Under the pieces are notes generated by a model. It was not told where the DNA came from and did not search any database. It worked only from the letters and a program-made list of their open reading frames with translations. The translations under genes were made by a program, and so were the position numbers. Of a stretch of 39,181 bases of DNA, positions 1 to 7,570 are shown piece after piece. Every line of letters begins with the position of its first letter. Position 1 is the first letter of the stretch. The stretch spans positions 1-39,181 of the forward strand of contig DAOUYT010000003.1 in NCBI GenBank assembly GCA_030665965.1, in the 5' to 3' direction. Origin of the DNA: a bacterium (GTDB lineage Bacteria > Patescibacteriota > Minisyncoccia > Minisyncoccales > JANBVM01).

Positions 1-531
1 GATTATTATGGGATAGATTGCCAGGGAAAGATTAAAGATTCCCAAAATCATTGCCAGACAAATCATAATCATTCTTTCTGCTCTGCCAAAAAAACCTTTT
101 TTTAACTCATTGATTACCAGTCCTTTTTCTTTAGCCGCTGCCTTTGCATAGGTGGTCATTAAAGAACCGAAAAAAGCAATGAAAATCCATGTCTTAGAAG
201 GAAAAACAACGTAGGGTAAGGGTAAAAAAAAGAAGCCAAATAAGATAATCCCCTCAACATAACGGTCACAGATAGTATCAAGATAAGCTCCTTTTTTTGT
301 TGCCCTGTTGGTTATCCTTGCTACTGCTCCATCAACCAAGTCTAAAAAAACAGCGAAAAGGAAAAAAATTAAAGCTAAGATTAAGTTTATCCTGGTTAAA
401 AAATAGAAAGAGAAAATGACGAAAAAAAGAGAAAGTAAAGAATAATGGTCTGGGTTCCAATCCAGTTTTGAAAAAAACCTTCCTATTTTGATCTCAATCC
501 TCTTAAATTTCTCTTTTTTTTCAGCTAACAT
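1..531 (-). CDS. CDP-alcohol phosphatidyltransferase, partial (3' end off the window)
   Basis: Integral membrane enzyme that swaps CMP of a CDP-lipid for an alcohol headgroup. I translated the minus strand from the ATG at 529-531; 177 codons run to the window edge with no stop, so the C-terminus is missing. The family signature is complete: Asp64, Asp67-Gly68, Ala71-Arg72, Gly81, Asp85 and Asp89 in the spacing D-x2-DG-x2-AR-x8-G-x3-D-x3-D. Hydrophobic segments lie at about 31-45, 49-65, 95-107 and 114-125, and a later one includes a GRAER motif just upstream of it. The headgroup cannot be read from sequence; GRAER resembles archaeal inositol-phosphate transferases, but PgsA-like activity is equally possible. 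It starts 8 nt after the PHP gene stop, so the two are probably cotranscribed. The CDP-lipid synthase at 1231 is divergent and could supply its substrate. Confidence 0.85.
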   Translation of the reverse strand, partial: MLAEKKEKFKRIEIKIGRFFSKLDWNPDHYSLLSLFFVIFSFYFLTRINLILALIFFLFAVFLDLVDGAVARITNRATKKGAYLDTICDRYVEGIILFGFFFLPLPYVVFPSKTWIFIAFFGSLMTTYAKAAAKEKGLVINELKKGFFGRAERMIMICLAMILGIFNLSLAIYPIII

Positions 532-539
532 AGAAATGT

Positions 540-1208
540 TTAAATTCTTGGTTTAAGCATTCTTAATTTGGCAATATTCCTTTTTGTGTGGTCAATTACT
601 TTTTCAAAAAAACTTGTTTCTTTACCTCCAAGTTTAGCATTTTTGTTTTTTATTGCCTCCAAGACCTGTTCAACAGATAGATTTTCTCCAGGAATCTCGA
701 GATAAGTCCTCCCGATGAAATCAGGGAAATGAGCATCTGAACCTGCTGTAAAACAAAGATTGTTTTTTATGGCAAAATCCAGGGCTTTTTTGTTCTCTGA
801 AGGGGAAATGGAAGCATTCAACACTTCAATACCATCAATATCATCTAAAAAATCTTCCAAGTTTCCTTTAAAAGCATAGAATGTGGCAAAGGGATGAGGA
901 ATAATTGCCATCCCTCCTTGCTTCTTAATTCTTTTTATGGTTTCTCTTGCTGATAATCTGTCTGGGATTACTTCCTTGACATTTAAACCTAAAATATCTC
1001 CTTCCCTGCTTTTAACTTCAATTCCTGGTATAATTAAGATTGATTTATCCAAAGCATACCTTGCTGTCTCAATAGCTCCCTTTATCTCATTATGGTCGGT
1101 AATGGCCAGACAATCAACGCCTTTTTGAATTGCCCTTTCAACTATTTGTTCAGGTAAAGAGGTGCTATCATAAGAATAACAAGTATGAATATGGAGGTCA
1201 CATATCAT
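540..1208 (-). CDS. PHP-domain phosphoesterase-like protein
   Basis: A 222-residue stand-alone PHP (polymerase and histidinol phosphatase) domain. Metal-binding motifs are all visible: His6-x-His8 near the N-terminus, Asp38-His39 (ITDHN), Glu64, His105 (PHPFA), and Asp158/His160 (GSDAH). Families of this size include 3',5'-nucleoside bisphosphate phosphatases (RNase AM type) and other trinuclear-metal phosphoesterases; the substrate is not readable. No signal peptide, so cytoplasmic. It is transcribed with the downstream CDP-alcohol phosphatidyltransferase (8 nt gap), which could hint at a lipid-phosphate substrate, but that is inference from context only. The start at 1208 is 22 nt from the divergent gene at 1231. 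Confidence 0.85.
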   Translation of the reverse strand: MICDLHIHTCYSYDSTSLPEQIVERAIQKGVDCLAITDHNEIKGAIETARYALDKSILIIPGIEVKSREGDILGLNVKEVIPDRLSARETIKRIKKQGGMAIIPHPFATFYAFKGNLEDFLDDIDGIEVLNASISPSENKKALDFAIKNNLCFTAGSDAHFPDFIGRTYLEIPGENLSVEQVLEAIKNKNAKLGGKETSFFEKVIDHTKRNIAKLRMLKPRI

Positions 1209-1230
1209 TTTACTATTCTAACATAATATT

Positions 1231-1785
1231 ATGAGCTTTCAATTCATTATCTCCTGTCTTTATTTCTTTCTTCCAGCTTACTTTACCAATATGGTTCCTC
1301 CTCTGGCTAAAAAGATGGGGCTTTTTCTTTTTCTAGACAAACCCATTGACTCTAATAAAAAGCTTGGAGGAAAACCTATCTTAGGCTCCCATAAAACATG
1401 GAGGGGAGCTGTCTTGGGAATAGTAATGGGAATCTTAATCTGTTATTTCCAGGCCTGGCTTTATCAATTTTCTTTAATTCAAGGAATCTCTTTGTTTAAT
1501 TATGAAAAAAACAATATTTTATTCTTTGGATTTTTGATTTCCGGGGGAGCTGTCTTTGGCGATCTTTTCTTTGCTTTTTTAAAAAGAAGGTTGAGATTGA
1601 AACCAGGAGCCAGATTCTTGCCTTTTGACCAGATTAACTATGTCATAGGAAGTTTAGTCTTCTTGACACCCTTTTTTCAAATTGATATTCTGGTATGGTT
1701 AACCATCTTTGCTTTAACCTTTTTTTTACATATATTAATTAATCGTCTCGGCTATCACTTGAATCTCCATCAGGCAAGATGGTAG
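1231..1785 (+). CDS. CarS-like CDP-lipid synthase (CTP:phosphatidate/archaetidate cytidylyltransferase family)
   Basis: Predicted membrane enzyme that activates a phosphatidic-acid-like lipid with CTP to give a CDP-lipid. The 184-residue protein carries the family's conserved LGSHKTWRG at 51-59, a GD pair near residue 110 followed by a basic KRR stretch, and a PFDQ motif in the second half, all typical of the CarS branch of the CdsA superfamily. About four to five hydrophobic segments are present. Characterised CarS enzymes are archaeal and make CDP-archaeol. Because PlsC and PlsY homologues are encoded nearby, an ester-lipid phosphatidate substrate is more likely here. No Shine-Dalgarno is seen; AT-rich -10-like sequences (TATTCT at 1214, CATAAT at 1222) sit within 17 nt of the ATG. 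The next gene starts 11 nt after the stop. Confidence 0.82.
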   Translation: MSFQFIISCLYFFLPAYFTNMVPPLAKKMGLFLFLDKPIDSNKKLGGKPILGSHKTWRGAVLGIVMGILICYFQAWLYQFSLIQGISLFNYEKNNILFFGFLISGGAVFGDLFFAFLKRRLRLKPGARFLPFDQINYVIGSLVFLTPFFQIDILVWLTIFALTFFLHILINRLGYHLNLHQARW

Positions 1786-1796
1786 AATAATAGAAT

Positions 1797-2450
1797 ATGT
1801 TTCAAGAAACCATTAACCTTGTTTGGACAAATTTAACCCAAATATCGCCTTCAATTTTCTGGGCAAGCCTGTTTTTCCTTTTGGGCATCATTGTCTCAAA
1901 ATCAGCAGAAGGTCTTTCTGTTGCTTTCTTGAATAAGATTAGATTAAATCAGTTATTAAGAAGAATAGGTCTGACAGAAGCTTTGTTAAAAACCAACATC
2001 AAGCTTAATGCCTCCAGATTCTTTGGTAAAATAGTTAAATGGTTTGTGATTACTATTTTTCTGATGACATGTTCAGATATACTGGGTTTAAACCAGCTCA
2101 GTCAGTTCTTACGAGAGGTGATTGTTTACTTTCCCAATATCTTTATTTCTGCTTTAATCTTTGTGGTTTCTGCGTTCTTAGCTGATTTTTCCAAAAAGCT
2201 TGTGGTGGGAACATTGGAAGAGGAAAAGATAACTTATTCCAGGTTTCTAGGAAGGTCAATCTACTGGATAATCTGGTTTTTTGCCATCTTAGCTATCTTG
2301 TATCAGCTGAGAATTACTCCTCCTTTGATATTAGCTATATTCTTTGGTATGGTAGCTACTATTTCCATTGCTCTGGGCATTGCTTTCGGTCTGGGAGGAA
2401 AAGACCTGGCATCTAGAATCTTGAAGGAGTTGGAAGAAAAATTTAAATAA
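1797..2450 (+). CDS. Small MscS-type membrane protein (mechanosensitive-channel TM-helix family)
   Basis: A 217-residue membrane protein with hydrophobic segments at about 17-35, 62-80, 100-128, 150-168 and 172-198. The last segment ends in a glycine-rich GLGGKDLA stretch, the hallmark of the conserved TM-helix repeat related to MscS channels. It lacks the large cytoplasmic beta domain of true MscS, so channel activity is not assured. It lies 11 nt after the CarS-like gene and 3 nt before the Dak2 gene, so all three are probably one operon. A role in membrane tension or lipid homeostasis would fit the context, but this is inference. Confidence 0.7.
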   Translation: MFQETINLVWTNLTQISPSIFWASLFFLLGIIVSKSAEGLSVAFLNKIRLNQLLRRIGLTEALLKTNIKLNASRFFGKIVKWFVITIFLMTCSDILGLNQLSQFLREVIVYFPNIFISALIFVVSAFLADFSKKLVVGTLEEEKITYSRFLGRSIYWIIWFFAILAILYQLRITPPLILAIFFGMVATISIALGIAFGLGGKDLASRILKELEEKFK

Positions 2451-2453
2451 TTC

Positions 2454-3107
2454 ATGCAATATCTAACTCAAAAAGAGTTGAAGGAAATGATGCTCCTTTC
2501 CCATGAAAGAATAGAAAGAGAAAAAGAAGAAATCAACAAAATCAATATTTTTCCAGTACCAGACCAGGACACAGGAGACAATCTTACAAAAACCTTACTG
2601 GGAATAAAAGAGGCGATTCAAGGAAAAGAGTTTAAAGATTTAAAAGAGATTTCAGAAGTTATTTTAGATGGAGCCTTAACCTGTGCCCAGGGAAATGCCG
2701 GTGTAATATATACCGGTTTTTTAGCTGGTTTTTTGCCTGAACTGGATAAAGAACCGGTTGATATCAAAAAAATAGCCTTGGCTTTTGAAAAAGGAGCAGA
2801 AAGAGCCAGGGAAAGCATCCAAGACCCCAAAGAAGGAACAATATTAGATGTAATTGAAGCTGCAGCCTCGGTATTCAAACAAGAGGCAGAAAAGGAAAAG
2901 GATATTATTGAGGTTTTCAAAAAAGCTGAAAAAAAGGCCAGCGAGGCTCTGCTGGAAACCAGGGAGAAAATGGAAATCTTTAAAAAAGCCAATGTTGTTG
3001 ATGCCGGAGGATTGGGTTTTTTAATTATTTTAGAAAGTTATCTGGATTCATTAAAGGGCAGGAAACAGGCTAAAGCGAAAAAAGAAGAAAAAGCTTCAAA
3101 AAGATAA
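2454..3107 (+). CDS. fakA: Dak2-domain ATP-binding part of a fatty acid kinase (FakA-like), frameshifted C-terminally
   Basis: The 217-residue product is a DhaL/Dak2 kinase domain. It shows the metal-binding PVPDQDTGDN segment (about 34-43), the CAQGNAG nucleotide loop (about 76-82) and a VVDAGGLGF helix end near 180-188, as in the N-terminus of YloV/FakA. FakA phosphorylates a FakB-bound fatty acid to acyl-phosphate. After a Lys-rich linker the frame stops at 3105-3107. The usual FakA middle domain continues without a break in the -1 frame from 3074, leading into a DegV domain. One additional A in the A-run at 3098-3102 would join both parts into one protein of about 590 residues. Whether this is a mutation, assembly error or recoding cannot be told here. 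Confidence 0.82.
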   Translation: MQYLTQKELKEMMLLSHERIEREKEEINKINIFPVPDQDTGDNLTKTLLGIKEAIQGKEFKDLKEISEVILDGALTCAQGNAGVIYTGFLAGFLPELDKEPVDIKKIALAFEKGAERARESIQDPKEGTILDVIEAAASVFKQEAEKEKDIIEVFKKAEKKASEALLETREKMEIFKKANVVDAGGLGFLIILESYLDSLKGRKQAKAKKEEKASKR

Positions 3108-3244
3108 AAAGATTTGTTCAGCTACTTTCAAACCGCTATGAAGTTGTTTCATTAATAGAAAATCCCAAGATTGAGGCACGAGCACTTCAAGAAAAATTAA
3201 GAAAACTGGGAAACTCCATAGATATTGTCCAGGGCGGAAATAAA

Positions 3245-4234
3245 ATGAAAATTCACATCCATACTGATTATCCAGACGAAGTAAAGAATGTTCTCAAACA
3301 GACAGGTCAAATTCAAAGTTTAAGAATTGAAGATATGGCAAAAGAAGTAGCGGGAGAGGAATCTGTTAGAAAGGTTTCCATAGGAATTGTTACTGAGGAT
3401 ATATCAACCCTCTTGCCAAAAATCATTGAGAGATACCAAATTGAATTGGTTTTTGCTAAATTAGACTGGCCGCCTGAAAAAGATTTGCCAGGAAAGAATA
3501 TTTATGAAAAGTTAAGAGAAGCAGACAAAAGAGGAATGAAAATCTTTCCAAAGACTTCTCAGGCAATGCCAGGGTCCTATCTCAATGCTTTTAAAAAACA
3601 ATTAAAAAAATTTGACAAGGTTTTGTGCATTACCATGTCTTCTAAGGTTTCAGGATGCTATGACTCAGCCAAACAAGCCCAAACAATGATTCAGAAACCA
3701 AAAAGCATATTTATCCTTGATTCTTTAAGCGGGGCTGCCGGTGAGGCACTTTTAGTCTTGAGGGCAATTGAATTAATTCAAGAACAAAGAGAAATTAATG
3801 AGATTATTAAAGAGCTTAAAAAAGAAATATCTAAAACTCATCTTTATCTTGTTTTTGAAGATCCCAAATGGATAGAGGCTTCTGGTAGAATCACTGAGAG
3901 TCAGGCCAACTGGATAAGGAGAATGAAAAAATTAAAATTTCATCCCATAATGGAATTAAAAAATGGAGTAATTGGAAAGGGGGGGGTAGTCTTTGCTCAG
4001 GATACGGCCGAAGCCTTATTAAAGAAAATTTTAAAAGAAAGTAAAAGAGCAAGAAAACAGGGTAAAAAAATCAGGGTCATAATTAACCATTCCGATAATT
4101 TACAAACAGCCAACAAATTAAAGAAAATGTTGAAAGGGAAAATAAAGGTTGAAGTTCCTTTTATCTCTTTAAACCCTCCTCTATTTTCTGCTGCAGGCCC
4201 TGGGACCTTGATTGTCGGATGGGCAGCAATTTAG
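3245..4234 (+). CDS. FakA middle-domain remnant plus DegV (FakB-like) fatty-acid-binding domain
   Basis: The first possible ATG is 3245, but conserved coding extends upstream in the same frame to 3074, with no ATG, GTG or TTG between. The true start is therefore probably that of the Dak2 gene at 2454, read through a -1 frameshift. The N-terminus holds KIHIHTDYP and a following segment typical of the FakA domain after Dak2. From about residue 44 a DegV fold follows, with a TSQAMPGS motif (about 99-106), an iSS-x-SG motif (MSSKVSG, about 127-133), a DSLSGAAG segment and a C-terminal GPGTLIVGW. DegV proteins are FakB: they hold the acyl chain for the kinase. Kinase and fatty-acid carrier would thus be one chain here, whereas FakA and FakB are usually separate. 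Confidence 0.8.
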   Translation: MKIHIHTDYPDEVKNVLKQTGQIQSLRIEDMAKEVAGEESVRKVSIGIVTEDISTLLPKIIERYQIELVFAKLDWPPEKDLPGKNIYEKLREADKRGMKIFPKTSQAMPGSYLNAFKKQLKKFDKVLCITMSSKVSGCYDSAKQAQTMIQKPKSIFILDSLSGAAGEALLVLRAIELIQEQREINEIIKELKKEISKTHLYLVFEDPKWIEASGRITESQANWIRRMKKLKFHPIMELKNGVIGKGGVVFAQDTAEALLKKILKESKRARKQGKKIRVIINHSDNLQTANKLKKMLKGKIKVEVPFISLNPPLFSAAGPGTLIVGWAAI

Positions 4235-4254
4235 TAAAATAAATTACCTATATT

Positions 4255-5379
4255 ATGTATATAAAAGGGGTGGGATTGACAAAATTTGATTATTCTCAAA
4301 AAGCCTGGTGGCAGCAGGCTTTTGAAGCTGCCATGGAAGCCCTGGAAGATGCCAGAATGAAAATTTCTGATATTGATGCTATTGTCTTGTCAGCTATTTC
4401 CAGTGCTGCTGGCGGCGAACACCAGACCCATAAAGTCTCTCTGATTTCTGATCTGTTTAAGACCAATGTTCCTATTATTGAAACCCCTTCTGTTTGTTCA
4501 GGCGGAGGGGTAGCAGTATGGACAGCCAATCGCCTTGGCTTTAATAATGTCCTGGTGGTGAGCGGAGAAAAATTGGTAGATAATCGCAGCGAGATTACAG
4601 TAGACTGGATACTGTCTGCAGCAGAAAGGGTAATTGAACAACCAGAAGGATTGCTCTTTCCGGTCCAGAATGCCTTGGTGTGGCAACAATATATGAAAAG
4701 ATACAAGGCCACCATGGATGATTTAGCTTTAATTGCTTTCAAGAATCATAAGAATGCTGTCTTAAACCCCAAAGCCTATTATTATAAACGTCCTGTTTCT
4801 CTAGAAAAGATTAAGAATTCTCCTGTTGTTACCTCGCCCCTGCGGCTGCTGGATTGCTCTCTGTCTGTTAATGGAGGGGGAGCTGTCATTCTTTCAAAAG
4901 AAAAAACCGACATTGAGATTATCGGTTCTGGTTTTGCCACTGATTATCTCTTAACCTTTGGAAGAAAACAAACCCATCATTTTAAAGCCACAAGGATAGC
5001 GGCAAAACAGGCTTTTGAACAAGCAGGGCTAAGACCAGAAGACATTGAGGTTGCCGAGGTTCATGATGCCTTTACTTCAGTAGAATTATTCTCTTATGAG
5101 GATTTGGGATTTGCTCAGATAGGAAAGGGAGCAGAATTAATAAGGTCAGGTAAGGTGAATTTAGAAGGTAAATTACCCATCAATACCTCAGGAGGCTTGA
5201 AAGCCAAAGGCCATCCCATCTCTGTTTCTGGTCTGGCCCAGATATACGAGATTGTTAGTCAGATGCGGGGGAGATGCGGTGAAAGACAGATAAATCCTGC
5301 TCCTGAGATTGGATTGTGTCATAATATTGGCGGAACAGGGGGCAGCGTTACCGTTCACATTCTTAAAAAAACTATTTAG
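4255..5379 (+). CDS. Archaeal/SCP2-type thiolase (acetyl-CoA C-acyltransferase-like)
   Basis: Cytoplasmic condensing or cleaving enzyme acting on acyl-CoA thioesters. The 374-residue protein is shorter than classical FadA/AtoB thiolases (about 390) and matches the archaeal class. The nucleophile is Cys81 in SVCSGGG; the catalytic His is in EVHDAF (about 270-275); GGLKAKGHP (about 305-313) gives the second His; the C-terminus has CHNIGGTGG. It uses no decarboxylation and no ACP, so it differs from FabB/F/H. In archaea this class works in a complex with a DUF35 protein and HMG-CoA synthase. Here a DUF35 fusion is encoded just beyond the convergent gene, but no HMG-CoA synthase is. Proposed role: chain-elongating Claisen condensation in the adjacent fatty-acid cycle (inference). 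Its 3' end overlaps the convergent gene by 8 nt. No Shine-Dalgarno is present; TAAAAT at 4235 may be a -10 box. Confidence 0.9.
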   Translation: MYIKGVGLTKFDYSQKAWWQQAFEAAMEALEDARMKISDIDAIVLSAISSAAGGEHQTHKVSLISDLFKTNVPIIETPSVCSGGGVAVWTANRLGFNNVLVVSGEKLVDNRSEITVDWILSAAERVIEQPEGLLFPVQNALVWQQYMKRYKATMDDLALIAFKNHKNAVLNPKAYYYKRPVSLEKIKNSPVVTSPLRLLDCSLSVNGGGAVILSKEKTDIEIIGSGFATDYLLTFGRKQTHHFKATRIAAKQAFEQAGLRPEDIEVAEVHDAFTSVELFSYEDLGFAQIGKGAELIRSGKVNLEGKLPINTSGGLKAKGHPISVSGLAQIYEIVSQMRGRCGERQINPAPEIGLCHNIGGTGGSVTVHILKKTI

Positions 5380-5860
5380 TTTGAAATCTTTTTAAAAGTT
5401 CTTTTAAGCTTTTTTTTATTCCTCTAGAAACCTCGATTAAACAAATTCCTTTGTCTAAAAAACCATAGACCACAGCATTGTTTTCTTCTGAAAGCAAGAC
5501 AGCTGGTATCACCAGGAGATCTTCCTCACCGTCAATAAAAACATTCTTGTTTTCTTTAATTGCTTTTTCAATTACTGTCCAGACCTCTTTTTGAATGGTT
5601 CCCGGCGGATTTGAACACCTGAGGGAAAAAGGTGGAAATTTCTTTATTCTCTTCCTATTGATTTTTCCGTCAAAAATCTTAACATCAGAAGAAAGACTTA
5701 AAGAACAGCGGTCCCCAACAGTAATTATTTTTTTAAATTTTTTATTCTTAACAATCCTTTCATATTCTTTAATGACTTTCTTTTCATCTCCAAATATGGG
5801 TATTCCCCAAATCTTTCTTAATTCTAGTCTAAGTTTTTCTGGCAAAAGAAGAGTTTCCAT
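5372..5860 (-). CDS. GTP-dependent dephospho-CoA kinase (DUF359 family, archaeal type)
   Basis: Last step of CoA synthesis: transfers phosphate from GTP to dephospho-CoA. The 162-residue protein has the diagnostic DUF359 pattern: TVGD at 47-50, FDGK at 63-66, NPPGTI at 84-89, DGEEDL at 110-115 followed by VIPAVLL, and VYGF near 131-134. The characterised family members are archaeal, and the fold is unrelated to bacterial CoaE. It is the only minus-strand gene inside the lipid island. It is convergent with the thiolase (8 nt overlap) and divergent from the DUF35-DUF362 gene (20 nt apart). Supplying CoA next to a thiolase fits a CoA-based acyl pathway. Confidence 0.85.
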   Translation of the reverse strand: METLLLPEKLRLELRKIWGIPIFGDEKKVIKEYERIVKNKKFKKIITVGDRCSLSLSSDVKIFDGKINRKRIKKFPPFSLRCSNPPGTIQKEVWTVIEKAIKENKNVFIDGEEDLLVIPAVLLSEENNAVVYGFLDKGICLIEVSRGIKKSLKELLKRFQTK

Positions 5861-5880
5861 AGAATCATCTTAAATCAATT

Positions 5881-6939
5881 ATGGCTTTTTATCAATGTTC
5901 AAAATGTAAAAATACCTGGCAGTATCCAATCAAGAAATGTCCTGATTGTTTTTTAAAGTTGAAAAGGGTTAAAAGTAAAAAGATGACGGTAATCGGTGTT
6001 TCCAAGGTTAACATTCCTACAATCTCCCACCCCACAGTGCCTTATTTTGTCCTGCTATTGGAAGATGAAAAAGGCAACAAATGGAGCCATAAATCAGTTA
6101 AAGAACACAAAGAGGGCGAGGAATTGAGATTAGAACCTGTTCAAAAAAAAGAAGCTGTTTCAATCTGGCGGGTAAAATATGACATATTGGAAGCAATGGA
6201 AAAAGTCATTGATTTAATAGGGAAACCTGCAATTAATCAAAATTCCAGGATTCTGATTTTGCCCACCCTTATTGTTCCCAAACATCCCCATTTTGCCCAA
6301 AATACCAGTCCTCAGTTCTTAGAAGGCATGATTAAGTATTTAATTGAGAGAGGAGTCAGTCCTAAAAACATTAAGGTAGCTTCCCAGAGTTTTAATGATT
6401 TTCCCATTGAAGCTTCTGCCCAAAAATCTCAGCTATTGGCTGTTTGTCTTAAAAATACAATCACTCCTTTGGATCTGGCTAAAACGAATTTTATAAAAAA
6501 AGAAAAAGACGGTATTGTATTTGAGATTTCCCAAGAACTCTTTAACAATGATTTGATAATTAATCTACCTATATTAAAGATTGATCCAAAATTAAAAATA
6601 AAGGGAGCCGGGCAAAATGTTTTTAAGTTTCTCAAAAAAGAATCCTATCTTTCTCTAACATATCTTCATGAATATCAAGATTTGCTAAGAAAAATCCAAG
6701 ATATTCTGCCTGATTATTTAACCGTGGCTGAAGCAATATCAATTCAGAGATCAACCGGCTATACCACTCTTCTGGGCTTGATATTAGCTGGCTTTAATTC
6801 TTTTAATATAGACAGGGTTTTTGCTGAAATCACAATGATAAAAGATTTGCCAAGATACCTTAAAAGTATTAAAATCGAAGATATTCCGGTGATAGGAAGA
6901 CAGGTTGAGGAACTGCAATATGATGTTGAAAAATTCTAA
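5881..6939 (+). CDS. DUF35 zinc-ribbon/OB-fold protein fused to a DUF362-like domain
   Basis: A 352-residue two-domain protein. Residues 1-100 are a DUF35 domain: a zinc ribbon with Cys6, Cys9, Cys20 and Cys23, then a beta-rich OB-like part. DUF35 proteins bind beside archaeal thiolases and bridge acyl-CoA between condensing enzymes. Residues 115-350 look like a DUF362 domain: an ILILPTLI strand (canonical KPN replaced), a TSPQFLEGMIKYLIERG helix, a LIINLPILK segment (canonical INLPK.K), a GQNVFKFL stretch and a late GYTTLLGLILAG segment. DUF362 has no established function and no iron-sulfur cysteines are seen here. I know of no described fusion of this kind. It is followed by bioY with a 20 nt overlap. 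The divergent start is 20 nt from the kinase gene. Confidence 0.75.
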   Translation: MAFYQCSKCKNTWQYPIKKCPDCFLKLKRVKSKKMTVIGVSKVNIPTISHPTVPYFVLLLEDEKGNKWSHKSVKEHKEGEELRLEPVQKKEAVSIWRVKYDILEAMEKVIDLIGKPAINQNSRILILPTLIVPKHPHFAQNTSPQFLEGMIKYLIERGVSPKNIKVASQSFNDFPIEASAQKSQLLAVCLKNTITPLDLAKTNFIKKEKDGIVFEISQELFNNDLIINLPILKIDPKLKIKGAGQNVFKFLKKESYLSLTYLHEYQDLLRKIQDILPDYLTVAEAISIQRSTGYTTLLGLILAGFNSFNIDRVFAEITMIKDLPRYLKSIKIEDIPVIGRQVEELQYDVEKF

Positions 6940-7528
6940 TGCTAAAAATCCAATATTGATTGAAACAGTCTTGCCAGAGATTAAAGACAAGGTTTTGGTA
7001 TTGGCAAAAGATATTGTGTTGGTTCTGGGTTTTGCCATTTTAACGGGCATCTCTGCTAAATTAAAGATTGAAATAGGTCTGGTTCCTCTAACCATGCAGA
7101 CAGTGGTGGTTCTCTTGAGCGGAGCTTTATTAGGGCAGAAAAAAGGAGCAGCTTGCCAACTCACTTATCTGATGGCAGGATTAATCGGCCTTCCCTGGTT
7201 TTCCCGGGGAGGGGGATTAATATATATCCTGAGTCCCACCTTCGGCTATATCCTGGGGTTTGTATTGGCTGCCTATTTAACCGGAGGTTTGGTTGAAAAA
7301 GGATGGAACAGAAATACTGCTACAGCTGTCCTGATAATGCTGGCTGGAAACATTGTTATTTATATTCCCGGGCTTTTGTGGTTAGCAAGATTTGTCGGAA
7401 TTTCAAAAATATTAACTGTCGGTCTCTATCCTTTTATTTTAGGAGATACATTAAAGATATTTTTAGCAGGTTTAATCTTATCTTTTAACAGAATGGTTTT
7501 TGAAAAAACAAAGGCCAAAACATTATAA
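6920..7528 (+). CDS. bioY: BioY-family biotin transporter (S component)
   Basis: Membrane substrate-binding component for biotin uptake, alone or with an ECF module. The roughly 200-residue protein has six hydrophobic segments and the family's PLTMQTVVVLLSGALLG stretch, GLPWF followed by a glycine run, and PTFGYILGF. I place the start at ATG 6920 (or 6923), inside the 3' end of the previous gene; upstream codons in this frame would add only a non-conserved TTG start. No EcfA/EcfT genes are in the window. Context is telling: biotin carboxylase, carrier protein and biotin ligase lie downstream and no biotin synthesis genes are seen, so the cell probably imports biotin for this carboxylase. Confidence 0.9.
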   Translation: MMLKNSNAKNPILIETVLPEIKDKVLVLAKDIVLVLGFAILTGISAKLKIEIGLVPLTMQTVVVLLSGALLGQKKGAACQLTYLMAGLIGLPWFSRGGGLIYILSPTFGYILGFVLAAYLTGGLVEKGWNRNTATAVLIMLAGNIVIYIPGLLWLARFVGISKILTVGLYPFILGDTLKIFLAGLILSFNRMVFEKTKAKTL

Positions 7529-7570
7529 CTTTAAGGTCGTAGAAACCAAGCTACATTATATATATTCATT

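Noticed and set aside
3074-3107. Programmed -1 frameshift site in the Dak2-DegV gene
   Set aside because: A-runs are present, but no heptamer of the X-XXY-YYZ form in the right phase allows full re-pairing, and no downstream stem or pseudoknot is obvious. I therefore report a frameshift without claiming recoding.
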